Part shown: positions 8,415-14,333 of the stretch, one piece after another
Position numbering within the stretch: position 1 is the first letter of the stretch
Layout: every line of letters begins with the position of its first letter
Position numbers and translations under genes: made by a program
The notes under the pieces: generated by a model
Told to the model about the DNA's origin: nothing
The model's input: only the letters and a program-made list of their open reading frames with translations
Databases searched by the model: none
Source of the DNA: JAEDES01 sp964470055
GTDB lineage: Bacteria > Bacillota_I > Bacilli_A > RF39 > UBA660
Assembly: GCA_964470055.1 (NCBI GenBank)
Contig: CAYXZZ010000020.1
Span: 1 to 23,097, forward strand
Direction: 5' to 3'
DNA length: 23,097 bases

Positions 8415-8448
8415 AAAACCTCACTATTAAATTGAAAGTGAGGTTTTT
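8415..8448 (+). terminator. Terminator-like hairpin between prmC and spoIIR, containing the spoIIR Shine-Dalgarno
   Basis: AAAACCTCACT (8415-8425) and AGTGAGGTTTT (8437-8447) form a perfect 11-bp stem with an 11-base loop, followed by a short T-run. It can end the prfA-prmC transcript. The 3' arm contains GAGG (8440-8443), 7 bases from the spoIIR ATG and the only plausible Shine-Dalgarno for that gene. Confidence 0.7.
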
Positions 8449-8450
8449 AT

Positions 8451-8972
8451 ATGAAAAAACTAGTTTTAATAGCAGCCATTATAATAACAATTCTATGTTT
8501 AAACAAACAAGTATTTGTAACAATCCCTAAAGAAGCAATAAGATTTAGAGTAATAGCCAACAGTAACACTTTAGAAGATCAAAATATCAAAAAACAAATT
8601 GCCTATAATTTAAATAGAAATATTAAACAACTTGAGTTTACTCCTAAAGACATAGTGGCTTCTCGTGAAACAATAAAAAATGCCATTCCCACATTTCAAG
8701 AAACAATTGAAAATACTCTTGCAGAGCTAAAAGTCGATGAAACCTACACAATAGAATATGGAATGAATTACTTCCCAGAAAAAGAGTATAAAGGAATAAT
8801 TTATGAAGAAGGAGAATATGAATCGCTTGTCGTTAAATTAGGTGATGGTCTTGGAGAAAACTTTTGGTGTATCTTATTTCCACCACTGTGTCTTTTAGAA
8901 GGAGAAGAGACAGAAACAAACGAAGTAGAGTATACATCTTTTATTAAAGAATTAATTAATAAGTACTTTTAA
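8451..8972 (+). CDS. spoIIR: Stage II sporulation protein R
   Basis: A 173-aa secreted signalling protein. In sporulating Bacilli and Clostridia SpoIIR is made in the forespore and signals SpoIIGA in the mother-cell membrane to process pro-sigma-E. A hydrophobic signal segment spans residues 4-18. The family signatures are present: IRFRVIANSNTLEDQNIKKQ (30-49), YGMNYFPEKEYKG (about 103-115), EGEYESLVVKLGDGLGENFWC and the FPPLCL motif. This is strong evidence that the lineage has, or recently had, endospore formation. It starts 46 bases after prmC. I found no convincing sigma-F promoter immediately upstream, and its Shine-Dalgarno lies in a hairpin. Confidence 0.92.
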   Translation: MKKLVLIAAIIITILCLNKQVFVTIPKEAIRFRVIANSNTLEDQNIKKQIAYNLNRNIKQLEFTPKDIVASRETIKNAIPTFQETIENTLAELKVDETYTIEYGMNYFPEKEYKGIIYEEGEYESLVVKLGDGLGENFWCILFPPLCLLEGEETETNEVEYTSFIKELINKYF

Positions 8973-9047
8973 TTAAAAAATGAATAAACTAATATAGATA
9001 AATAAGAGTATCTTTACGTTTGCTTGACGCCAAAAACATTGATTTCG

Positions 9048-9076
9048 TTGACAAAATTCATAGTTTCTCATAAGAT
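9048..9076 (+). promoter_or_regulatory. Sigma-A promoter for fba-murA
   Basis: A consensus TTGACA (9048-9053), an exact 17-base spacer and TAAGAT (9071-9076). This is the closest match to the housekeeping consensus in the window, fitting a highly expressed glycolytic gene. The start is predicted near 9083, only about 12 bases before the fba ATG. The rest of the 122-base gap after spoIIR shows nothing else I can support. Confidence 0.8.
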
Positions 9077-9094
9077 TAAATTGGGTGATAAGAA

Positions 9095-9940
9095 ATGTTA
9101 GTAAATTTCATAGAAATGTTAAATAAAGCAAAAAAGGAACACTACGCTGTTCCACAATTCAATATAAATAACCTAGAATGGACAAAATATATTTTAGAAG
9201 AATGTAGAGATTTAAACGTTCCTGTAATTTTAGGTGTTAGTGAAGGTGCCGCTAAATATATGGGAGGATTTAATGTTGTATCAGCAATGGTAACAGAATT
9301 AGTTAAATCCCTAAATATAACAACACCAGTGTGTCTACACCTTGACCATGGTACATCGCAAGAATCATGTATTAAAGCAATTGACGCAGGGTTCACATCA
9401 GTAATGATTGATGCTTCACGTCATGAATTAGCTGAAAATATAAAAATAACAAAAGAAGTAGTAGATTATGCTCATACAAAGGGAGTAAGCGTCGAAGCAG
9501 AAGTTGGACATATTGGAGGAACAGAAGATAATATTACATCATCTTCTACAAATGCAACTTTAGAAGATTGCCAAGTATTATTTGAAAATACTAAAATAGA
9601 TTCTTTAGCGCCTGCTTTAGGAAGCGTTCACGGTTTTTATAAAGGTGAACCAAATTTAGATTTTGACACCATGCAAATTATCAATGAAAAACTACCAATA
9701 CCATTAGTTCTACATGGAGGAACTGGTATTCCCGCAGACAAAATAGTTAAAGCAATCAGTTGTGGAATCTCAAAAATAAATATAAATACTGATTTACAAG
9801 CAGTGTGGAGTAACGCCGTAAGAGAAAAATTAAATACTGATCAAGAAGTATATGATCCACGTAAAGTTATAGGTAGTGGTGAACAAGCAATGAAACAACG
9901 AATTAAAGAATTAGTTACTCTATTTAACACACGCTTATAA
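9095..9940 (+). CDS. fba: Fructose-1,6-bisphosphate aldolase, class II
   Basis: A 281-aa zinc-dependent aldolase that cleaves fructose-1,6-bisphosphate to dihydroxyacetone phosphate and glyceraldehyde-3-phosphate in glycolysis. The N-terminus has the family pattern AVPQFNINNLEW. The motif HLDHG (82-86) carries the catalytic Asp and a zinc-ligand His; further zinc ligands lie in GSVHGFYKG and LHGGTGIP, and the GISKININTDLQ phosphate-binding stretch follows. The length is typical of the Gram-positive type. The GGGTGAT Shine-Dalgarno sets the ATG at 9095. murA follows after 22 bases, so the two probably form an operon. The same neighbour pair is familiar from Bacillus. Confidence 0.94.
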   Translation: MLVNFIEMLNKAKKEHYAVPQFNINNLEWTKYILEECRDLNVPVILGVSEGAAKYMGGFNVVSAMVTELVKSLNITTPVCLHLDHGTSQESCIKAIDAGFTSVMIDASRHELAENIKITKEVVDYAHTKGVSVEAEVGHIGGTEDNITSSSTNATLEDCQVLFENTKIDSLAPALGSVHGFYKGEPNLDFDTMQIINEKLPIPLVLHGGTGIPADKIVKAISCGISKININTDLQAVWSNAVREKLNTDQEVYDPRKVIGSGEQAMKQRIKELVTLFNTRL

Positions 9941-9962
9941 AATAGAGTGGAGGTATAATAAC

Positions 9963-11216
9963 ATGAAAATTATGGAAATCTGTGGTTCTAACGAATTAAC
10001 TGGAACCATCAGAATAAGTGGTGCGAAAAATGCAACAGTTGCTTTGATTCCAGCCGCTATTTTAACAGATGAAGAAGCAACAATCTGTAATATCCCTGAA
10101 ATAACGGATACAGATGCCTTATGTGATATTTTAGACGCCTTAAAAGTTGACGTAAAAAGAGCAAGTGAAAGTATTGTAATTAATCCAGCAAATATGGAAA
10201 ACATTGAAGTTGAAGAGAAGTTTTCTAAAAAACTACGTGCGTCATATTATTTCATGGGAGCATTACTAGGAAAATACAAAAAAGCAGTAATGTATTTCCC
10301 AGGTGGTTGTTCTATAGGAGCGCGACCAATTGATCTACATTTAAAAGGCTTTGAGGCCTTAGGTGCCAAAGTTACAAATATTAAAAATAAATATATTGTC
10401 GAAGCCGAAGAATTAAAGGGAGCAAATATCTATTTAGATATCGCCTCAGTTGGAGCAACAATCAATATTATGCTTGCGGCAGTAAAAGCCAAAGGTACAA
10501 CAGTTATTGATAATGCGGCCAAAGAACCAGAAATAGTTAATGTCGCCACATTTTTAAACAATATGGGTGCTAAAATTACTGGAGCCGGAACTTCAACAAT
10601 CAAAATTGTTGGTGTAAACCACTTAGGAAAATGTTTCCACGAAGTAATACCAGATAGAATTGAAGCCGGAACTTACATTATTATTGGAGCATTATGTGGA
10701 AATCCTTTAAAAATAGATAATATTATCCCAGAACATGTTGATTCATTACTGTCAAAACTAGACGAAATTGGCGTTGACTTAGAAGTGGGGGCGGATTATG
10801 TAATTGTTAGAAAATCTTCTCACTACAAATCAACAACAATAAAAACAGCAGTATATCCTGGTTTTGCTACTGACTTGCAACAACCATTTACTGTTTTACT
10901 AACTCAAAGTAATGGTAAATCAAAAGTAACAGAAACCATTTGGGAAAATCGTTTTATGCATATCCCATATTTAAATAATTTAGGAGCAGATATAACAGTT
11001 AAAAATCAAACAGCTACAATTTTAGGCCCAACAAAATTAGTAGGTTCAGAAGTTGTTGCAACCGATTTACGTGCTGGAGCCGCTATGGTTGCAGCAGCCT
11101 TACTTGCCGAAGGTAAAACAACAATTACCAATGTAGAGCATATCTTAAGAGGATATGAACATATAGTTGAGAAGTTAACTGAAGTAGGTGCTAAAATTGA
11201 AATTAAAGAAATATAA
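9963..11216 (+). CDS. murA: UDP-N-acetylglucosamine 1-carboxyvinyltransferase
   Basis: A 417-aa enzyme for the first committed step of peptidoglycan synthesis, the transfer of enolpyruvate from PEP to UDP-GlcNAc. The substrate-binding K22-N23 pair in SGAKNA, the catalytic and fosfomycin-reactive Cys116 in PGGCSIGARP, and the catalytic Asp in PGFATDLQQPF are all present. It follows fba; in B. subtilis the second MurA paralogue (MurAB/MurZ) occupies this position, so by context it may be that paralogue, though the window cannot show whether another copy exists. GGAGGT precedes the ATG. The stop codon lies within the terminator stem. Confidence 0.95.
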   Translation: MKIMEICGSNELTGTIRISGAKNATVALIPAAILTDEEATICNIPEITDTDALCDILDALKVDVKRASESIVINPANMENIEVEEKFSKKLRASYYFMGALLGKYKKAVMYFPGGCSIGARPIDLHLKGFEALGAKVTNIKNKYIVEAEELKGANIYLDIASVGATINIMLAAVKAKGTTVIDNAAKEPEIVNVATFLNNMGAKITGAGTSTIKIVGVNHLGKCFHEVIPDRIEAGTYIIIGALCGNPLKIDNIIPEHVDSLLSKLDEIGVDLEVGADYVIVRKSSHYKSTTIKTAVYPGFATDLQQPFTVLLTQSNGKSKVTETIWENRFMHIPYLNNLGADITVKNQTATILGPTKLVGSEVVATDLRAGAAMVAAALLAEGKTTITNVEHILRGYEHIVEKLTEVGAKIEIKEI

Positions 11217-11235
11217 TTTACTATATTTCTTTTTT
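11205..11235 (+). terminator. Terminator of fba-murA
   Basis: AAAGAAATATA (11205-11215) pairs perfectly with TATATTTCTTT (11222-11232) around ATTTAC, and T continues to 11235. The stem begins inside the last murA codons and includes its stop. The Shine-Dalgarno of the next gene follows at once. Confidence 0.7.
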
Positions 11236-11247
11236 ATGGAGGTAACT

Positions 11248-11976
11248 ATGAAGTTTTCTAGAAAAATGAAGTTATTAACCTTAATTATCCTAAGTTTATC
11301 AGTATTTTTTATATATAAATATACAAACCATAATAATATAAGTTATACTGCAATAGGAGATGGTTTTGCTAAAGGAATAGATTGCTATGGAAGAGTTGAC
11401 TACGGATACAGTGATTACATTAAAGATTACCTACAAGAAACCAACAAATTAAAAACATATTCAAATACTTATACTTCGGAAGGAATGACCATAGAAAGTA
11501 TTTACAACACGGTTTTAACTCACCAAAAAATGTCAAAAGATGACAAAAATGATAATATAATAAACATTTTGAGGGACACTGACTACTTAACTATTAATGT
11601 TGGTTTAAACGATTTATTATATAAACTCAGTCTAACAAACGAATTTACAGACGAAAATCTTAATGTTATCATAAAAGAAATAGAAACATCTTTTGATAAT
11701 CTCATAGCAGAAATAAAAAAAGTATATAATAGAGAAATTTTTGTAATTGGTTACTATAATCCGGATTCTTCTAATAAATTCATAAAAAAAGCCATCGAAC
11801 GTCTTAATAACATTTACAAAACTAATGATGATGTCACATATATTTCAACATATATAATTTCTGAAAACAAAAATATTTTTCTTCCAAATCCTAATAGTTA
11901 CTACCCGAATTATAAAGGATATCAACTAATATCAAACAAAATCATTGATAAAATATCAAAAAAACTTGAAAAATAG
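11248..11976 (+). CDS. SGNH/GDSL-hydrolase-fold protein lacking the catalytic triad
   Basis: A 242-aa protein with a basic N-terminus and one hydrophobic signal/anchor segment (about 8-23), so the domain is probably extracytoplasmic. The fold blocks of SGNH lipases/acylhydrolases are recognisable. Block I is AIGDGFAKG (35-43), where family members have GDS. Block III is NVGLND (117-122), intact. The C-terminal block is LPNPNSYYPNYKGYQLI (212-228), where the usual form is LPNPxDIHPxxxGYxLI. The nucleophile Ser is Gly39, and the Asp and His are Ser217 and Tyr219. All three catalytic residues are therefore lost while the scaffold is kept. GGAGGT at 11238-11243 selects the ATG at 11248 over an upstream in-frame ATG at 11188 inside murA. 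Its substrate or ligand is unknown. Confidence 0.75.
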   Translation: MKFSRKMKLLTLIILSLSVFFIYKYTNHNNISYTAIGDGFAKGIDCYGRVDYGYSDYIKDYLQETNKLKTYSNTYTSEGMTIESIYNTVLTHQKMSKDDKNDNIINILRDTDYLTINVGLNDLLYKLSLTNEFTDENLNVIIKEIETSFDNLIAEIKKVYNREIFVIGYYNPDSSNKFIKKAIERLNNIYKTNDDVTYISTYIISENKNIFLPNPNSYYPNYKGYQLISNKIIDKISKKLEK

Positions 11977-11994
11977 TAAAATCCTTGCTATACT
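11966..11994 (+). promoter_or_regulatory. Promoter for rpmE
   Basis: TTGAAA (11966-11971), a 17-base spacer and TATACT (11989-11994), with TG at 11986-11987 making it extended as well. It overlaps the last codons of the SGNH-fold gene. The predicted start near 12001 gives a leader of about 50 bases containing a hairpin. Confidence 0.75.
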
Positions 11995-12012
11995 AATAAC
12001 GCATTTGAATTA

Positions 12013-12033
12013 CTATGACTACCTAAGTCATGG
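12013..12033 (+). promoter_or_regulatory. Leader hairpin immediately upstream of the rpmE Shine-Dalgarno
   Basis: CTATGACT (12013-12020) and AGTCATGG (12026-12033) form an 8-bp stem with one G-U pair and a 5-base loop. It ends 3 bases before AAGGAG (12037-12042). It could be an autoregulatory ribosomal-protein leader; L31 leaders have been proposed in several bacterial groups. Assignment to one is inference. Confidence 0.45.
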
Positions 12034-12050
12034 CGGAAGGAGAAGATAGT

Positions 12051-12269
12051 ATGAAAAAAGATATACATCCAGAAGTAAAAGAATGTACAGTAACATGTGC
12101 ATGTGGAGAAACTTTTACAGTTAAATCAACAAAATCAGAAATTAATGTTGAAGTATGTTCTAAATGTCATCCATTCTATACAGGAAAACAAAATAGAGCA
12201 TCTCGCGCAGGTCGCGTAGATAAGTTCAACAAAAAATATGGATTTAGTACAACTGAAACTGCTGAATAA
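12051..12269 (+). CDS. rpmE: Ribosomal protein bL31 (zinc-binding form)
   Basis: A 72-aa large-subunit ribosomal protein. It starts MKKDIHPE, the standard bL31 N-terminus, and has the four-Cys zinc site of the C+ type (C16, C18, C36, C39, in CACGETF and VCSKCHPFYTGKQ). An upstream in-frame ATG at 12030 would add seven residues, but AAGGAG at 12037-12042 fits the 12051 ATG. Zinc-independent C- paralogues lack these cysteines. It is monocistronic, with its own promoter, leader hairpin and terminator. In B. subtilis rpmE follows rho; no rho is present here. Confidence 0.95.
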   Translation: MKKDIHPEVKECTVTCACGETFTVKSTKSEINVEVCSKCHPFYTGKQNRASRAGRVDKFNKKYGFSTTETAE

Positions 12270-12286
12270 GCAGTTTTTCTTTTTTT
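12256..12286 (+). terminator. Terminator of rpmE
   Basis: AAACTGCT (12256-12263) and AGCAGTTT (12269-12276) form a perfect 8-bp stem with a GAATA loop, followed by TTTTTC and a further run of seven T. The rpmE stop codon spans the loop and stem. Confidence 0.85.
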
Positions 12287-12317
12287 AACATCATAAATCA
12301 TCTAAAAACTAAATAAT

Positions 12318-12333
12318 TCACAAAAACTGTGGA
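12318..12333. repeat. CACA-N5-TGTG element, intergenic copy
   Basis: TCACAAAAACTGTGGA, matching three elements in prmC (7893-7908, 7968-7983, 8020-8035) under the pattern YCACARAAMCTGTGKA. It is the only copy outside a coding region. Its function is unknown; chance in AT-rich DNA is possible. Confidence 0.4.
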
Positions 12334-12390
12334 AAGAATAAAAATAAACAAGTAAAAATAAGTAAACTTCCCTCAAGATAAAGTTTTATA

Positions 12391-12399
12391 TGCTATAAT
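12391..12399 (+). promoter_or_regulatory. Extended -10 promoter flanked by a 7-bp inverted repeat
   Basis: TGCTATAAT (12391-12399) is a full extended -10. TCCCTCA (12369-12375) and TGAGGGA (12405-12411) form inverted arms around it. The right arm supplies the Shine-Dalgarno (GAGGG) of the next gene, so the transcript leader would be only about 13 bases. Confidence 0.55.
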
Positions 12400-12418
12400 A
12401 ATAATGAGGGATCGGTCT

Positions 12419-12970
12419 ATGAAAGAATTTGAAGAGCAAACACTAGAAGAAATTTTCTCAACAAAAAGTGAGTCCGCAGTAGAAAAGTATTACCAACTAC
12501 TTGCTAGTTTAAAAAGCACTAGTATAAGTAGAGATATAGTTGACTATTATGAGGGACATTCCATTGATTTTATTTATCGAAAAATAGTTGAAGAAGAGCA
12601 ATCCTACACCAGTGATATTTTATTTCCAGGGGATTTAGTAATTTTATATCCAAATATAAAAGAACAACGTTCCAAAAATTTCATTACCTGTGACTTTTCA
12701 GGTGGAATCATTTACCCAGGAAGTTTTTATGTAAATTATCGCCCGATGTTAGATAATATTACTACTAAAACAACGTATGTTTTAAGAAGAACAATTAAAG
12801 TAGAAACAGGATATGCATCTGAGCTACCAACGTCAATAGCTGAGTTTGAAGACTTAGAAAGAAGAATGCAACTAGAAATAGATCATGATGCAACTGGAAT
12901 AAATTATTCACACTTAAATCAAAGAATGGGTGGAGAATTAATATTACAAAAATTAAAAAGGAGAAACTAA
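12419..12970 (+). CDS. Conserved-looking protein of unknown function
   Basis: I do not recognise a family. The protein is 183 aa, soluble, with no signal peptide or membrane segment. Residues 1-60 are acidic and probably helical (EEQTLEEIFSTKSESAVEKYYQLLASL). The middle (about 65-120) is beta-rich with LFPGDLVILYPN, and the C-terminus is charged and basic (LKRRN). There are few Cys and no recognisable nucleotide- or metal-binding motif. An ATG at 12404 is in frame but lies only five bases after the -10, upstream of any possible transcription start. The ATG at 12419, 8 bases after GAGGG, is therefore used. The stop directly abuts the rpiB ATG, and the rpiB Shine-Dalgarno is inside this gene, so the two are co-transcribed and probably translationally coupled. 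Confidence 0.75.
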   Translation: MKEFEEQTLEEIFSTKSESAVEKYYQLLASLKSTSISRDIVDYYEGHSIDFIYRKIVEEEQSYTSDILFPGDLVILYPNIKEQRSKNFITCDFSGGIIYPGSFYVNYRPMLDNITTKTTYVLRRTIKVETGYASELPTSIAEFEDLERRMQLEIDHDATGINYSHLNQRMGGELILQKLKRRN

Positions 12971-13414
12971 ATGAAAATAGGAATAGCAAGTGACCATAGA
13001 GGTTACAATTTAAAAGAATATTTAAAGAAACAATTATCTACAGAAAATTATCAAATAATTGATTTAGGAACTGATTCAGAAGAGTCAACCGACTATCCAG
13101 ATTACGCCTTTATCTTAGGTGAAAAGATATCATCAAAAGAATTAGATTTTGGAGTTGCCATCTGCGGTTCAGGAATTGGTATAAGTATTGCTTGTAACAA
13201 AGTAAAAGGAGTTCGTTGCGCTAAAGTTTCAACTAAAGAAGAAGCAATGTTTACTAGAATAGACAATAACTCTAATATAGTTGCTTTTGGAGAAAAAACC
13301 TCTCCAACAGATGCTTTAGAAATAATAAAAACATTTATTGAAACACCATCCTCAACAGAAGAAAAACATATAAGAAGAATAAATAAAATAAGCGAATATG
13401 AGGAAAAACACTAA
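12971..13414 (+). CDS. rpiB: Ribose-5-phosphate isomerase B (RpiB/LacAB family)
   Basis: A 147-aa cytoplasmic isomerase interconverting ribose-5-phosphate and ribulose-5-phosphate. The N-terminal GIASDHRGY motif (D8-H9) and the catalytic Cys65 in AICGSGIGISIACNK are present. Aligned to E. coli RpiB from memory, the segment there reading SRQHNDTN, which holds the ring-opening acid His99, reads TRIDNNSN here, so that His is Asp98. The rest of the family pattern (NIVAFG) is kept. LacA/LacB homologues belong to the same family, so a related aldose-ketose phosphate isomerisation is possible, but there are no lac genes nearby. AAGGAG lies at the end of the preceding gene. The stop overlaps the next ATG (TAATG). 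Confidence 0.88.
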   Translation: MKIGIASDHRGYNLKEYLKKQLSTENYQIIDLGTDSEESTDYPDYAFILGEKISSKELDFGVAICGSGIGISIACNKVKGVRCAKVSTKEEAMFTRIDNNSNIVAFGEKTSPTDALEIIKTFIETPSSTEEKHIRRINKISEYEEKH

Positions 13415-13611
13415 TGAGTAGCAAATTTTTCTTATACATATTTGTATCAATTTTAGTTGTATGGTCACTAGATTCAATAAATATAAATCAAATTTTCAAA
13501 AAAAATCGAGTAGTACAAGCAAGAATATTTTACTTTTTATTAGCCTTTGCTTTAATATATTTAGTAACTAACTTTTTTATGGATTTTTTTACTTCTATAA
13601 ATTATTTGTAA
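13414..13611 (+). CDS. DUF1146 (YwzB-like) small membrane protein
   Basis: A 65-aa protein with two predicted transmembrane helices (about 5-20 and 38-58) joined by a basic loop (FKKNRVVQARIFY). The pattern matches DUF1146/YwzB: a first helix ending in W, then the 'K..R..QAR.' loop, then 'AL.YLV..FF.D'. Its ATG overlaps the rpiB stop, and GAGGAAAA upstream can serve as Shine-Dalgarno. In Bacillus the family member sits near the atp/murA/spoIID region, consistent with this neighbourhood. Function is unknown. Confidence 0.7.
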   Translation: MSSKFFLYIFVSILVVWSLDSININQIFKKNRVVQARIFYFLLAFALIYLVTNFFMDFFTSINYL

Positions 13612-13616
13612 AAGAA

Positions 13617-13645
13617 GTATAAAATCTTTTTTTTTGCCCAAACTT
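13617..13645 (+). promoter_or_regulatory. Candidate sigma-F promoter for spoIIQ
   Basis: GTATA (13617-13621), a 14-base spacer containing nine T, and GCCCAAACTT (13636-13645) fit the forespore pattern GYWTA N14-16 GGNNANANTW, with C in place of the second G. spoIIQ is a sigma-F gene in B. subtilis. The nearby TATAAT at 13645-13650 is too close to the Shine-Dalgarno and lacks a -35. Confidence 0.45.
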
Positions 13646-13662
13646 ATAATGAGGTGAAGAAA

Positions 13663-14292
13663 ATGAAACAAGGAAAATTAAAAGCATTTGTAATTCCATC
13701 ACTCCTAACTATCTTAGGAATAATTATTCTTATTGCCGTAATAACAATGATTAAACCTGTTAACGGCTTAAAAGAAGAAAACAAAATTAATTACGTATCA
13801 AGCACTATTTTATCAGAAGATATTGCCGTAATTAACACAACCATCAAAGTGATTTATCCATTCACTGACCCATCTATCACAGTTGGAAAAACCTACTATG
13901 ATTACAAAGGTACAGCAGAACAACAAGAAAAATCAATTATTTACCACGAGAATACATACATTCAAAATTCAGGAATTGATTTTGTTTATGAAAATAAGTT
14001 TGATGTTATAGCAGTATTAGATGGAACAGTAACAAACGTTAAAGAGGATGAATTATTAGGAAAAATAGTTGAAGTAAGTCATAATAATGAATATGTATCA
14101 ATCTATCAGAGTTTAGGAGAAATTAAAGTAAAAAAAGGTGATACAGTATCCCAAGGACAAGTGCTTGGAACAAGCGGAACAAATACTTTAGATAAAGATT
14201 TAGGAAATCATTTGCATTTTGAATTCTACGCTGGTGGACAAATTGTAGATCCAACTCTTTATTTAGACAAAGAACTAACAAACAAGGAGTAA
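13663..14292 (+). CDS. spoIIQ: SpoIIQ-like M23-fold sporulation protein
   Basis: A 209-aa protein with a short basic N-terminus, one transmembrane helix (about 9-30), a spacer, and a LytM/M23 domain (about 98-200) on the outer face. SpoIIQ is made in the forespore and pairs with SpoIIIAH of the mother cell to hold the engulfing membranes together. The domain has NSGIDF (102-107), where active M23 peptidases have H-x-G-x-D, and an intact HLHFE (183-187). The first zinc ligand is therefore Asn102, leaving an incomplete metal site as in the catalytically dead B. subtilis SpoIIQ, while some clostridial SpoIIQ keep the His. GAGGTGA at 13651-13657 selects ATG 13663 rather than an in-frame GTG at 13654. 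It is located directly before an mbl-type gene, resembling the Bacillus spoIIQ-spoIIID-mbl area. Confidence 0.82.
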   Translation: MKQGKLKAFVIPSLLTILGIIILIAVITMIKPVNGLKEENKINYVSSTILSEDIAVINTTIKVIYPFTDPSITVGKTYYDYKGTAEQQEKSIIYHENTYIQNSGIDFVYENKFDVIAVLDGTVTNVKEDELLGKIVEVSHNNEYVSIYQSLGEIKVKKGDTVSQGQVLGTSGTNTLDKDLGNHLHFEFYAGGQIVDPTLYLDKELTNKE

Positions 14293-14313
14293 AGAGTGAA
14301 TAACTCTTTTTTT
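14291..14313 (+). terminator. Terminator of spoIIQ
   Basis: AAAGAGT (14291-14297) and ACTCTTT (14303-14309) form a 7-bp stem with a GAATA loop, followed by T to 14313. The next gene's Shine-Dalgarno, AAGGATGTGG, begins soon after, and I see no separate promoter for that gene. Confidence 0.75.
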
Positions 14314-14333
14314 CTTAAAAAGGATGTGGAAAA

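Noticed and set aside
8340..8450. Sigma-F promoter for spoIIR
   Set aside because: GAATAAAAT at 8399 partly fits a -10, but no GYWTA lies 14-16 bases upstream. Not good enough to list.
9024..9029. Second TTGACG -35 upstream of fba
   Set aside because: There is no -10 at 16-18 bases; that position is the TTGACA of the real promoter.
13590..13635. Terminator after the DUF1146 gene (TACTTCT...AGAAGTA, then nine T)
   Set aside because: The stem is 7 bp with a 16-base loop, and the T-run begins several bases after the stem. The bases are better explained as the spoIIQ promoter -35 and spacer.
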